A stretch of DNA of 64,000 bases from Bacteroidales bacterium (GCA_017427985.1 JAFRRS010000004.1:186001-250000), one strand, 5' to 3'. Counted from the stretch's first letter, positions 51,301 through 59,336 are shown. The notes: a model not told the origin generated them from the sequence alone. Program-made: numbers and translations.

Positions 51301-51663
51301 AGAATTTTGCGAAAGCTCGTTAGAAAGTTGAAGAGTATTCAGCAGTTTGTCGCTGATTTCCGGGAAGAATTTTCCAATGATAACGGCAGCTTTCTCATCC
51401 GACATTTTTTTGCGAAAGCGAATGAGATTGATGACGGGGATGGCGAAATAGAAAATCGCGACAAACAGAGTGCCGAGGACAAAGAGCAGCAAAAGCACGA
51501 GGCGGCCTTTTTGCGGAAGCCATGAAAAATACTCTATACCATTGATTATCAAAAACAAGGCAATCATCAAGATAAGACCTATCAGCGCACCTTGAATGAG
51601 GCGGTTGAGGTAGAACTTCCTGATGAAGCGCTCGATTTTCGATATCAATGCAGAGTTTGACAT
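48391..51663 (-). CDS. DUF4175 family large membrane protein
   Basis: This 1090-residue protein has two N-terminal membrane helices (about residues 25-75) and a third (about 150-170). A beta-rich extracytoplasmic portion (about 190-480) precedes a very long Glu/Lys/Gln/Met-rich coiled-coil tail. This is the architecture of DUF4175. Its place beside ybeY and mnmG is conserved. The segment DVSGNVST (around residues 238-245) is encoded by a GTAGAGACG palindrome at 50941-50968. The start at 51663 (MSNSALISK) is chosen over the ATG at 51681. Confidence 0.9.
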   Translation of the reverse strand: MSNSALISKIERFIRKFYLNRLIQGALIGLILMIALFLIINGIEYFSWLPQKGRLVLLLLFVLGTLFVAIFYFAIPVINLIRFRKKMSDEKAAVIIGKFFPEISDKLLNTLQLSNELSQNSDNQLLIATIEQRTENLKPINFSDAVNLKENYKYLKYFGIAFVILSIALIFIPDFSQKPAQRIINYSQEYVKPLPFEVQLSATEIEVSQGKDAEFHIHVTGERIPDAFYIKNTDVSGNVSTIRMMNRLNTNDFRFIFKNIYQNEEFFVEGGDYRSQMININVRPNPTMLYYEANLAFPKYIHRNNETINGKTRIIVPQGTDVEFVFHTRDVKTIFINDSISIDNSIYKFTAIKSTKFTASLQNEWNSTDPIVFNVEVIPDTYPDIQVQNFHEDFAKQTYYSGLIADDYGFTKLLYHFEVDGKPNQSFVKNIPIDKRNIRSSFYYSIDIDTLTLYRGDEIKAYFEIFDNDGINGPKSKRSEIFYLSLPTTEQLDSIADSSENQILNNLNQRSDELQNLRKEIEDMLRDLMSKKELDWSDKEKMKELLEKQKEVQKEWEKIQEEQKELADFIKENELSSEELIKKQEEINKLFDEVIPDEMKKLMEEIEQLMNEMPRERMQEIMKDLKKNNESLQKMMDRNLSLLEQLKVEKDMNQLLDEMQKLADELMNNTDSISAKDAENQLNKLEQNLDSIIEKNQGLNDPFDIDKDEQAFDEAQQDLEDAEESENGNDKEGAKDKKQKAGKKIKEMSENMNSMMLGGGMEQLAEDAHLVRILLENVVRSSHAEEALMKEIGVMKNDDPTVSQKISRQKEISENFVMVEDSLRKMAMRQTTIKNFVFNELQIINQQCESSMQDILELKFGSATQKQQNAMMSMNNLALMLAESLNEMDSQMDGQSSSSCSKPGKSKGNQGKPKSMKNMKDLQNQLGEQLKKMQQQMQQQQKDGTPMQNMSEELARMAAQQELIREGMQQILDEMKKNGVLGDDGINQIIKDMEKLEEDIVNKRITNQTIKRNKDIMSRMLKAENAQQEREKEEKRKSDEYKGPAKKHEIDELRYEESIKRQQDFLRTNPIEYQPFYKEKINKYFLNKND
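50941..50968. repeat. GTAGAGACG palindromic element inside the DUF4175 gene
   Basis: TGTAGAGACGTTTC (50941-50954), then CT, then GAAACGTCTGTG form a palindrome nearly identical to the copy at 62812, degenerate at one end. It is read on the minus strand in frame as Thr-Asp-Val-Ser-Gly-Asn-Val-Ser-Thr. Confidence 0.9.
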
Positions 51664-51921
51664 ATTACTATAAATTTGCAAAGATACGAAATTTTTCTGA
51701 CAGGATGTTTTTTTGGACAGGATTTACAAGATTGACAAGATTTTTTCAGATTGTCCTTTTTCGAAACGCTCTCAATACCCTGTGGTAAGTCGCATTTCTG
51801 CAAATGGTTCAATAATCTTGAAGTCGTTAAAAATGATGAGAAAAACCTTAAAAATCATCATAAATGATGATGTCTTCATGTTTTTAAAAGCTATAATTTT
51901 GCAACGTTAAATGATTTTGTT
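51664..51921. promoter_or_regulatory. Intergenic region with operator-like palindrome and efflux-gene promoter
   Basis: The perfect palindrome ATCATCATAAATGATGAT (51854-51871) lies 22 bp upstream of the -7 box TAATTTTGC (51894-51902) of the efflux permease and would overlap its -33 region. It is a good candidate for a metal-responsive repressor site. Near 51703-51740 is a GACAGGATTTACAAGATTGAC-type short repeat tract. No ORF is present. Confidence 0.55.
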
Positions 51922-53196
51922 ATGCGAGAAGTTTTGAATCTTATTAATGAAATGTCGCCTTATCTGCTGTTAGGGTTCGGATTTGCGGGATTGCTTCATG
52001 CTTTTGTGCCGGCGCAGGTGTATCACCGTTACCTTTCAAAAGGTGATTTCCGTTCGGTTTTATGGGCTGCGATGATAGGCGTGCCATTACCTTTGTGCTC
52101 ATGCGGTGTGATACCTACGGCGATGTCGTTGCGCAAGGAAGGAGCCTCCAAAGGAGCTACCACGTCGTTTTTGATAGCGACACCTCAAACAGGCGTCGAC
52201 TCGATTTTAGCCACAGCTTCATTGCTTGGAATACCATTCGCAATAATTCGACCGATAGCGGCTTTGGTGACGGCACTTTTTGGAGGTCAGTTGGTAAATA
52301 TTGCTACAAGAAACGAGAAAAACGAAGCTTCTGAAAGTACCAGTAAAGCTTCTGAAGAGCGTCCGAAAGGCTTCTGGAACAAGCTCAAAGAAGCCATTGA
52401 GTACGGCTATTTTGAGATGATGCAGGATATTGGCAAATGGCTGATGATTGGTTTGGTGGTTGCGGGTTTGATAACGGTGTTCGTGCCAGACGATTTCTTC
52501 CTTTATTTCAATGACAAGCCATTGCTCACCATGCTGATGGTGCTGGCGGTCTCGGTGCCAATGTACGTGTGTGCCACAGGCTCCATCCCGATTGCAGCCG
52601 CCTTGATGCTGAAAGGCATTTCACCTGGTGCCGCGTTGGTTCTACTTATGGCTGGACCGGCATGTAATATGGCGTCAATCATGGTGATTCGTAAAGTTTT
52701 GGAAAAGAAAACAATGTGGGTTTATCTGTTTTCAATAATTCTGGGAGCAATAACCTTCGGACTTATTATTGACCTCGTTTTGCCTACGGAATGGTTCACG
52801 TCAAGCATCAAAGCCACAAAGGAATGCTGCCACGAAGCACCTGCAATCTTCAATGTGATTTGCAGCGTGGTTTTGGGAATTTTGCTTATCTTTGCGCTGA
52901 TTATGAGGCATCATCACCATTGCGACTGCGGTTGCGATGACCATGACGACCACTGCGAATGTGAGTCTCATTCTCATGAAAATCATAAAGTTATGGAGAA
53001 GAAACAGTTTAAAGTTGACGGCATGATGTGCAACCATTGTCGTGCCAATGTAGAGAAAAACCTCAAAGCCCTCGAAGGTGTTAATAATGTTGAAGTTGAC
53101 CTTGCGTCAGGAACAGCCGTCGTTGAAGGCGACGTTAGTGATGAAGAGGTTATAAGAACCATTGAAGGCTTGGGGTATAAAGCGAAAAGAATATAG
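51922..53196 (+). CDS. SO_0444-type Cu/Zn efflux permease fused to an HMA domain
   Basis: This 424-residue protein has about eight membrane helices in two permease halves (GVPLPLCSCGVIPTAMSLRKEGASKG, then SVPMYVCATGSIPIAAALMLKG). Both carry the CSCG/CATG-type motifs of the DUF318/ArsP-like permeases named SO_0444 Cu/Zn efflux. A His/Cys/Asp-rich cytosolic linker (HHHHCDCGCDDHDDHCECESH) follows, and a C-terminal HMA domain with GMMCNHCRANVEKNL. It is probably an inner-membrane exporter of soft or transition metal ions, with the tail delivering metal. It is convergent with the GLUG protein, with a 3-bp gap. Confidence 0.9.
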   Translation: MREVLNLINEMSPYLLLGFGFAGLLHAFVPAQVYHRYLSKGDFRSVLWAAMIGVPLPLCSCGVIPTAMSLRKEGASKGATTSFLIATPQTGVDSILATASLLGIPFAIIRPIAALVTALFGGQLVNIATRNEKNEASESTSKASEERPKGFWNKLKEAIEYGYFEMMQDIGKWLMIGLVVAGLITVFVPDDFFLYFNDKPLLTMLMVLAVSVPMYVCATGSIPIAAALMLKGISPGAALVLLMAGPACNMASIMVIRKVLEKKTMWVYLFSIILGAITFGLIIDLVLPTEWFTSSIKATKECCHEAPAIFNVICSVVLGILLIFALIMRHHHHCDCGCDDHDDHCECESHSHENHKVMEKKQFKVDGMMCNHCRANVEKNLKALEGVNNVEVDLASGTAVVEGDVSDEEVIRTIEGLGYKAKRI

Positions 53197-53199
53197 GAA

Positions 53200-54705
53200 C
53201 TATTTCTTCACAATTCTTTTTGCAAAATCTTTTCCATTTGCTGTTCTGACCTTTATCAGATAGATGCCGGAATTGAGATTTGCAATGTTGATTGTGTTTT
53301 TATCGGCATTGCAAATCATTGAAAAGACAGTTTGTCCCATGATATTGAAAATCTCAATTTTTAAGAGGTTTTCTCCGGAGATTGTTACAAGGCTGTTTAT
53401 CGGGTTTGGATAAATAGAGATTTTATTTGTAAAATCATTTTCTTCGACAGAATAATATCTTTCAAAAACAGGATAACCTTTGTTTACGTTCATTACATCC
53501 ATTGCGTAAAAATTACCATTAGCGTTTAACAAATTGACAAAATCTTGGGTTTTCATAAAAGCTTCTGATTGTGGGAAGCCGTATTCATTATCACTTTCGA
53601 TGATGTCAAGATAATAACAATTCGTTGAGACTGCTTGAGCGTCATCAAATTTATATCCGATAATACCTCCGATAAATGAAGGAATGTTTTCTCCTGTAAT
53701 GTTTATATCAGTAGCGCTGTAACTATTCGTCACAGATAGATCTTTCTCTGACATTGTGCTTCCTACAAGTCCTCCCGATGCTGTTGCGATAAAACTGCTA
53801 GGTTCATTAATGGCAACATTCACTTCTAAGTAACCTGTATTATAGCAATTTGTCATACTTCCTGACATTATTCCGACTATACCGCCACAAAACTCCCCCT
53901 CGGCAAAATTATTATTTCCGCTTTGTGTTATAAATAGATTTCCTTGATTACTGCAATAATCAATATTACATTCATATAAGCTTCCACAAATACCACCGAA
54001 AGCCAGTCCTGAATAATTCGTTTTTACTTCTAAAATTGTCATATTACCATTATTATGGCAATCGGTTATTGTAGAATTCTCCATACGACCGAATAATCCA
54101 CCAAACAATGAGCCAAACTCAAAGCTTCCATACTCTAAAACCATGCTAACATTATTGAAACAATGATCTACAGTAACATTCTTACCATATCCAACGAGAA
54201 TGCCCAAACCACCTGATATTCCCAAGAGATGAAAACTCGGTAAGTCTATGTTTGCACCGTTAATAGTAATGTTTTTAATGCTTCCGTCTTCAATATGACC
54301 AAACAGACCTATAAATTTTCTACCACTTCCGTCTTTAATATTCATATTCGATATTGTATGATATCCGCCATCGAAATGACCTCCAAAACACCTGGTTTGA
54401 AGGCTGATACCATCTTGTGCAATAGGTTCCCATTCAAGGCCGTTTTCACCACCCAAATCAAGGTCGACAGTCAGAAGAAAACAAGTGTCGACGTACATGT
54501 TGTGATATTCGTAATTGCTATAATGCAGTTCATTAGTTTGAACAGCCAAATAAGCTAATTGTTGTGCGTTTTCGATAAGATAAGGGTCGTCTTCGGTACC
54601 ACTACCATGAGTCCAACGTTCTGCTGTGCCGTCCCAAACTGAAATTTGTGCGTTGAGTGCCAATCCCATCAACACTGCAATGATAATTAAGGTAATCTTT
54701 TTCAT
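53200..54705 (-). CDS. GLUG-motif surface protein with T9SS sorting domain
   Basis: This 501-residue protein has a signal peptide. SGTEDDPYLIENAQQLAYLAV and repeated FIGLFGHIEDGSIKN, GGLFGRMENSTITDC and GGIVGIMSGSMTNCYN units are typical of the GLUG motif repeats of adhesin-like beta-helix proteins. It ends with a T9SS type A domain (SIYPNPINSLVTI ... FAKRIVKK). It is probably surface-attached. The promoter has the TTGACA-N17-TAATTTTG architecture with upstream CCGTACC repeats shared with the adjacent regulator gene. Confidence 0.9.
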   Translation of the reverse strand: MKKITLIIIAVLMGLALNAQISVWDGTAERWTHGSGTEDDPYLIENAQQLAYLAVQTNELHYSNYEYHNMYVDTCFLLTVDLDLGGENGLEWEPIAQDGISLQTRCFGGHFDGGYHTISNMNIKDGSGRKFIGLFGHIEDGSIKNITINGANIDLPSFHLLGISGGLGILVGYGKNVTVDHCFNNVSMVLEYGSFEFGSLFGGLFGRMENSTITDCHNNGNMTILEVKTNYSGLAFGGICGSLYECNIDYCSNQGNLFITQSGNNNFAEGEFCGGIVGIMSGSMTNCYNTGYLEVNVAINEPSSFIATASGGLVGSTMSEKDLSVTNSYSATDINITGENIPSFIGGIIGYKFDDAQAVSTNCYYLDIIESDNEYGFPQSEAFMKTQDFVNLLNANGNFYAMDVMNVNKGYPVFERYYSVEENDFTNKISIYPNPINSLVTISGENLLKIEIFNIMGQTVFSMICNADKNTINIANLNSGIYLIKVRTANGKDFAKRIVKK

Positions 54706-54744
54706 AGCAAAAAATTTTAAGTTATACAAATTTGTTTCCGACGA

Positions 54745-54801
54745 CAAAATTATTTCCAAAATGCAGCTATGTCAAGGAAAACTGGGTACGGAAAGGTACG
54801 A
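54745..54801 (-). promoter_or_regulatory. Promoter of the GLUG gene with tandem CCGTACC boxes
   Basis: On the minus strand, CGTACC (54801-54795) and CCGTACC (54791-54785) lie 10 bp apart. They are followed by 9 nt, TTGACA (54775-54770), 17 nt and TAATTTTG (54752-54745). The same arrangement occurs at 56456-56511. Confidence 0.75.
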
Positions 54802-54804
54802 TTG

Positions 54805-56439
54805 TCATTCGATTGCGATGTTGCGCAATGTTGTTGTAAGATCGAAATCAGAAGTAAGAATCTTTTTCAGTTTTCGGCTGCGGTCGCTTACGGTTGAGTA
54901 CGCTTTTTGCATAAATGCCGCAATATCAGGCTCTTTCATGCCGAGCAGATACAAAACGCAATAGTTGACATCATCGTTGGTGAGCTCCGGATATTTGTTT
55001 CTGATACGCTCCGTGAATCCGTTAAGATGGTTGTCAGCCGTGGTTCGTAACGTCAGTAGCTGTTCCTTGTCGAGCGCGAAATCCTTGTAAATGGTGCAAT
55101 CCATTTTCGACTTAAACTGCTGCTCGTGCGCTGTTTCAAGGATATATTGGCAAACAGGCTCTTTGATAAAGGCGTTATAGCCGTCCATGTTTGCCTCTTT
55201 TTTGAAAGTGTTAAGTTTTCTTTTGTGCCGAATCATCAAAAAGACAGCAATTACTACTGTTATAGCGATTGCAACAATTATAATAATGGTGATTTCGTGC
55301 CTCTTTTTCTGTTGTTCCAATGCCAGAGTTTGCTCGTGTTTTTGTTTGAGATAATCTTGAAACATGTCGGTGAGCTGCCATTCGTCGGCTTTTGTCCCGA
55401 ATTCAGGCGGAGTGTTTTCGGTGATGAATCGCGAGTAGGAATCCGCTTTTACGGTGTCTGCTAAATGGTTGTAAATCTCGTAAAGGTGGTTTGCGCTTTG
55501 TGTTCTAAGGAAAATATCATGAGCGTCGTTGAAGACCTCGTTAAGATAAATGAGAGCGGTATCATATTGATTTTCAAGAATATAAATATAACCAAGACCT
55601 AAATACCGGTCATATATCTCATAATCTTCACCTGTTTTGATAATGTTTTTTAATGATTTTATTGCCTTTTCTCCATCATTATCAACAGTATATGTGGCAA
55701 TTGTCTTCCTATTTATGACATTTCGATACAGAAGGCTGTTAGTGTCGGAAATTTTCTCCAAAGAGAGGTTGTAATAATAGATTGCGCTATCGGCTTCCTC
55801 GCCTTTTTCGAACTCGTAGCCTATGAAAAACAATGTGTTAGCGATGTTTGAGTGTGGGTCGCGTTTTTTGTATTCGAGGGCGTTTTTGTAGAAAACGATA
55901 GCTGGCTCGATAAGGAATTTATCGGAATAAATGTTTGCCAATCGGGTGTGAATCAGCGCCATAAACTTTGGGTTGCAACCGAAAGGTTCAATGATTTCCA
56001 ATGCCTTGTAATATTGCTGGCAAGCCTCGAAAACACTGTCGTTTTCATAAAAACCTACGCCGTTCATGTAGTGGGAGCGGGCTGAGAGCAGAGCGGCGGT
56101 TTCGTCTTTGTGATTAGCCTCGAAAATGCTGTCGAAGTAGGCGAGAGCGTCAATAAGTTCAGCGCGAACAAGCTGCGGAGCGTCGTTTTTATAAAGGGCT
56201 TCGGAAACAAGAAGATAATAATAATTTTTTCCTGTTGCGCCAACGCATGCGTTGGCGGTACGGGATGTATCAATTAACATCATAAATGCCGAATCCGGTC
56301 GTTGTTGCATGACGCTGTCGATTTCAACGAGTTCAGGCGACAATTCGAGTTTTGACGTCTTGTTAGAAGTGTCATTCGAGCAAGAAATAATGATTGAGGC
56401 GATGATGCCTGAAAATAATAAAGCTTTGAGTTTTTTCAT
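54805..56439 (-). CDS. TPR lipoprotein-type membrane regulator with C-terminal HTH-like domain
   Basis: This 544-residue protein has an N-terminal lipobox-like SIIISCSNDT, then TPR-like helical repeats (about residues 50-350) and a membrane helix (ITIIIIVAIAITVVIAVFLMI). The C-terminal cytoplasmic domain, with YPELTNDDVNYCVLYLLGMKEPDIAAFMQKAYSTVSDRSRKLKK, resembles a LuxR-like DNA-binding helix bundle. Such TPR-TM-HTH proteins are numerous in Bacteroidales and act as one-component regulators. Residues TSRTANACVGATG near position 60 come from a CCTGTAGG-family palindrome (56235-56268). The CCGTACC boxes at both ends of the locus suggest autoregulation and control of the GLUG gene. Confidence 0.82.
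   Translation of the reverse strand: MKKLKALLFSGIIASIIISCSNDTSNKTSKLELSPELVEIDSVMQQRPDSAFMMLIDTSRTANACVGATGKNYYYLLVSEALYKNDAPQLVRAELIDALAYFDSIFEANHKDETAALLSARSHYMNGVGFYENDSVFEACQQYYKALEIIEPFGCNPKFMALIHTRLANIYSDKFLIEPAIVFYKNALEYKKRDPHSNIANTLFFIGYEFEKGEEADSAIYYYNLSLEKISDTNSLLYRNVINRKTIATYTVDNDGEKAIKSLKNIIKTGEDYEIYDRYLGLGYIYILENQYDTALIYLNEVFNDAHDIFLRTQSANHLYEIYNHLADTVKADSYSRFITENTPPEFGTKADEWQLTDMFQDYLKQKHEQTLALEQQKKRHEITIIIIVAIAITVVIAVFLMIRHKRKLNTFKKEANMDGYNAFIKEPVCQYILETAHEQQFKSKMDCTIYKDFALDKEQLLTLRTTADNHLNGFTERIRNKYPELTNDDVNYCVLYLLGMKEPDIAAFMQKAYSTVSDRSRKLKKILTSDFDLTTTLRNIAIE
56235..56268. repeat. CCTGTAGG-family palindromic element inside the TPR regulator gene
   Basis: The perfect 20-bp core CGCCAACGCATGCGTTGGCG (56238-56257) is framed by CCTGTTG and GTACGGGATG. 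This matches the composite element at 26946 and the outer frame of the copy at 59338. It is read in frame on the minus strand as Ser-Arg-Thr-Ala-Asn-Ala-Cys-Val-Gly-Ala-Thr. Confidence 0.88.
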
Positions 56440-56455
56440 ACCAAATTTAAAGGGA

Positions 56456-56511
56456 CAAAAATAGTATTTTTATAGAATTTTGTCAAGAAAAAATGGTACG
56501 GATTGGTACGG
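56456..56511 (-). promoter_or_regulatory. Promoter of the TPR regulator with tandem CCGTACC boxes
   Basis: On the minus strand, CCGTACC (56511-56505) and CCGTACC (56501-56495) are 10 bp apart. They are followed by 8 nt, TTGACA (56486-56481), 17 nt and TATTTTTG (56463-56456). The layout is almost superimposable on that of the GLUG gene. Confidence 0.78.
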
Positions 56512-56534
56512 ATTCCGCAAAAATATGTGGAAAC

Positions 56535-56598
56535 TTGGATTATATTCCAAAAAAAATATAGAAAATTTGGATTATATTCCAAAAAATTAGTATTTTTG
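56535..56598 (+). promoter_or_regulatory. Two TTGGATTATATTCCAA operators and promoter of the AAA_14 gene
   Basis: Identical 16-bp inverted repeats lie at 56535-56550 and 56567-56582, with a centre-to-centre distance of 32 bp (about three helical turns). The -7 box TATTTTTG at 56591-56598 follows. The ATG is 20 nt downstream. The spacing suggests cooperative binding of a dimeric repressor on one face of the DNA. Confidence 0.65.
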
Positions 56599-56618
56599 TG
56601 CCGTAAAAAGGTGTTGAT

Positions 56619-57743
56619 ATGATTTTAAGGAAATTAAAAAATGTAATAAAAGGACAATTGTTCAACGGCAAGGCGATTGTTTTGATAGGTGCGCGGCAAG
56701 TCGGAAAAACCACTTTATTGAACCAACTGGCACAGGAAAGCAAACAGCCAGTTTTGATGCTTAATTGCGACGAACCTGAAGTAAGAATTTTATTGGAAAA
56801 CACCAATATTTCACAGTTAAAGCTATTGATTGGCAATAATAAGCTGATAATTATAGACGAGGCTCAAAAGGTAAAAAACATAGGTCTGACTCTCAAATTG
56901 TTTGTCGATAATTTCAAGCACTTGCAAGTGATAGCTACCGGTTCGTCGGCATTTGAATTGCATAACAGGCTTAACGAACCGCTTACCGGACGTAAACTGG
57001 AATATCAACTGTATCCTATTTCAAGTGGTGAGATTATTGAGACGTATGGTCTTCTTGAGGAAAAAAGAACCTTGGAAAACAGACTCATTTACGGAAGTTA
57101 TCCCGATATTGTGATGCATCCTGAGCAAGCTCGAAAATACCTTACTGAATTGACGCAAAGCTATTTATATAAGGATATTTTTTCTATAGGAGATATTAGA
57201 AAACCTGAACTTATTGAGAAATTAGTGCAAGCTCTTGCATTTCAGATAGGTAGCGAGGTCTCGACCAACGAGTTGGCAAATATGCTTCAAACCGACAATA
57301 AAACCATTGACAAATACATTGATTTGTTGGAAAAGAGTTATGTGGTGTTTCGTTTGGGCGGACTTAACCGTAACTTGAGAAATGAGCTTAAAAAGAGTAA
57401 AAAAATCTATTTCTATGATACTGGTGTCCGCAATGCGGTGATACAGCAGTTTGCACCGGTGCAGTTGCGCAACGACATGGGAGCATTGTGGGAGAATTTC
57501 TTTATTGCTGAGAGGAAAAAACGAAACCAATATGATGAAAAATTCTGTAATTCCTATTTTTGGCGTACCAATCAGCAACAGGAGATAGACCTGATAGAAG
57601 AGACGGACGGACAGATGACGGCATTTGAAATGAAGTGGAACAAATCGAAAAAAGCACATTTTCCAAAGAGTTTTCTTGATGCATATCCAGTAAAAGAGAC
57701 AATTGTTATTACACCAGATAACTACCTAAATTATCTAATTTAA
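56619..57743 (+). CDS. AAA_14 / DUF4143 ATPase
   Basis: This 374-residue protein has Walker A LIGARQVGKTTLLNQLAQ near residue 20 and Walker B NKLIIIDEAQKV. TGSSAFELHNRLNEPLTGRK is the AAA_14 sensor region. A C-terminal DUF4143 domain follows, ending in an ENFFIAERKKRN...YFWRTNQQQEIDLIE segment that resembles a PD-(D/E)xK nuclease-like fold. This family is abundant and laterally mobile in Bacteroidales, and its biological role is unsettled. Confidence 0.92.
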   Translation: MILRKLKNVIKGQLFNGKAIVLIGARQVGKTTLLNQLAQESKQPVLMLNCDEPEVRILLENTNISQLKLLIGNNKLIIIDEAQKVKNIGLTLKLFVDNFKHLQVIATGSSAFELHNRLNEPLTGRKLEYQLYPISSGEIIETYGLLEEKRTLENRLIYGSYPDIVMHPEQARKYLTELTQSYLYKDIFSIGDIRKPELIEKLVQALAFQIGSEVSTNELANMLQTDNKTIDKYIDLLEKSYVVFRLGGLNRNLRNELKKSKKIYFYDTGVRNAVIQQFAPVQLRNDMGALWENFFIAERKKRNQYDEKFCNSYFWRTNQQQEIDLIEETDGQMTAFEMKWNKSKKAHFPKSFLDAYPVKETIVITPDNYLNYLI

Positions 57744-57794
57744 AGAAAAAACATTCTGTCTTCTGACTTCTGTATTCTGTATTCTAAAAATCAC

Positions 57795-57803
57795 TATTTT
57801 TGC
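57795..57803 (+). promoter_or_regulatory. -7 box TATTTTTGC of gltX
   Basis: TATTTTTGC lies 15 nt upstream of the gltX ATG, after a short tract of TTCTGTATTCTG-type tandem repeats (about 57754-57784). Confidence 0.5.
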
Positions 57804-57818
57804 AAAAATTTTTGAAAA

Positions 57819-59336
57819 ATGAAAGAAGTAAGAGTACGTTTTGCTCCAAGTCCGACTGGACCACTGCATATCGGCGGTGTGAGAACCGCTTTGTATAACT
57901 ACCTTTTCGCTAAGAAAAACGGCGGAAAGATGCTGCTCCGCATTGAAGATACCGACCAGACACGTTTTGTGCCGGGCGCTGAGGATTATATCATAAAATC
58001 GCTCGACTGGTGCGGCATCAAGTTCGACGAAAGCGACATCGTGGGCGGTCCTTACGGTCCTTACAAACAGAGCAACCGCAAGCCTCTTTACAAACAATAC
58101 AGCGACGAACTGATTGCAAAAGGTCATGCTTATTATGCTTTTGACACTGCCGAGGAGCTTGATAACCTACGCAAAGAAGCAGAGGCGCAGAAAAAGACGT
58201 TTATCTATAACGCCGAGACACGTCAAGAGTTGCGTAACTCATTGACAATGACCAAAGAAGACGTTGACAAGCTGATTGCTGACGGCACTCCTTACACCGT
58301 GCGTTTCATGATGCCTGAAAACCATGTGGTGGAGATGCACGACATCATCCGCGGAGATATCAAGGTGAACACCAACACTTTGGACGACAAGGTGTTGTTC
58401 AAATCAGACGGAATGCCGACATACCATCTGGCAAACATCGTCGATGACCACTTGATGAAGATTTCGCACGTGATCCGTGGTGAGGAATGGCTGCCATCGA
58501 TGCCATTGCATGTGCTTCTGTATCAGGCATTTGGATGGGAAGCTCCAGAGTTTGCACACCTGCCATTGCTGTTGAAACCAGATGGCAACGGCAAGCTCAG
58601 CAAACGTGACGGCGACCGTCTTGGATTCCCAGTATTTCCAATGCAATGGGAGAATCCGGAGACTCATGAGATTTCGTCTGGTTACAAGCAGTCTGGTTAC
58701 TATGCAGAGGCGTTTATCAATATGTTAGCACTTCTTGGCTGGAATCCTGGAACAGAACAGGAGATCTTCTCTATGGACGAGCTGATTCAGGCGTTCTCGT
58801 TCGACCACTGCAGCAAGTCGGGAGCAAGATTTAACGTGGAGAAGGCAAAATGGTTCAACCACGAATATCTGATGCGCCGCTCGAGCGAGGAAGTGGGCAA
58901 GGAATATCAGGAATGGCTGAAAACCGAAAAGAACATTGACGCTGATATTGAATACGTTACAAAGGTAGCAGCATTGGTGAAAGACCGTGTCAACTTTGTG
59001 AAAGAGATGTGGGAGCAGAGCTTCTTCTTCTTTGAAGAGCCAACCACATACGACGAGGTGACAGTGAAGAAACGCTGGAAAGAAAACTCAGCCGATTTGA
59101 TGCGCCAGGCTTCGGAAGTGATAAGAAATATTGACGATTTCAGTGCTGAGAACATCGACAAGGTCTTGAATGAATGGATTACCAAGAACGAGCTCGGTAT
59201 GGGTCCTGTGATGAATGGATTGAGATTGATGCTCGTTGGAGCAGGAAAAGGCCCGCATATCCATGAGATTTTGGGATTGATTGGAAAGGAAGAGGCGTTG
59301 AAGAGGATTGAAAAAGGAATAAACGTATTAAAATGA
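57819..59336 (+). CDS. gltX: Glutamate-tRNA ligase
   Basis: This 505-residue class I synthetase has HIGH as FAPSPTGPLHIGGVRTALYN and the KMSKS equivalent GKLSKRDGDRLGFPVF. It is the Bacteroidetes form with the PMQWENPET insertion. It charges tRNA-Glu. A separate GlnRS is encoded at 27012. A CCTGTAGG palindromic element begins directly after the stop codon. Confidence 0.98.
   Translation: MKEVRVRFAPSPTGPLHIGGVRTALYNYLFAKKNGGKMLLRIEDTDQTRFVPGAEDYIIKSLDWCGIKFDESDIVGGPYGPYKQSNRKPLYKQYSDELIAKGHAYYAFDTAEELDNLRKEAEAQKKTFIYNAETRQELRNSLTMTKEDVDKLIADGTPYTVRFMMPENHVVEMHDIIRGDIKVNTNTLDDKVLFKSDGMPTYHLANIVDDHLMKISHVIRGEEWLPSMPLHVLLYQAFGWEAPEFAHLPLLLKPDGNGKLSKRDGDRLGFPVFPMQWENPETHEISSGYKQSGYYAEAFINMLALLGWNPGTEQEIFSMDELIQAFSFDHCSKSGARFNVEKAKWFNHEYLMRRSSEEVGKEYQEWLKTEKNIDADIEYVTKVAALVKDRVNFVKEMWEQSFFFFEEPTTYDEVTVKKRWKENSADLMRQASEVIRNIDDFSAENIDKVLNEWITKNELGMGPVMNGLRLMLVGAGKGPHIHEILGLIGKEEALKRIEKGINVLK

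Noticed and set aside
57754-57784. TTCTGTATTCTG tract as a CRISPR-like or satellite repeat
   Set aside because: It has only a few irregular short units with no spacer structure.
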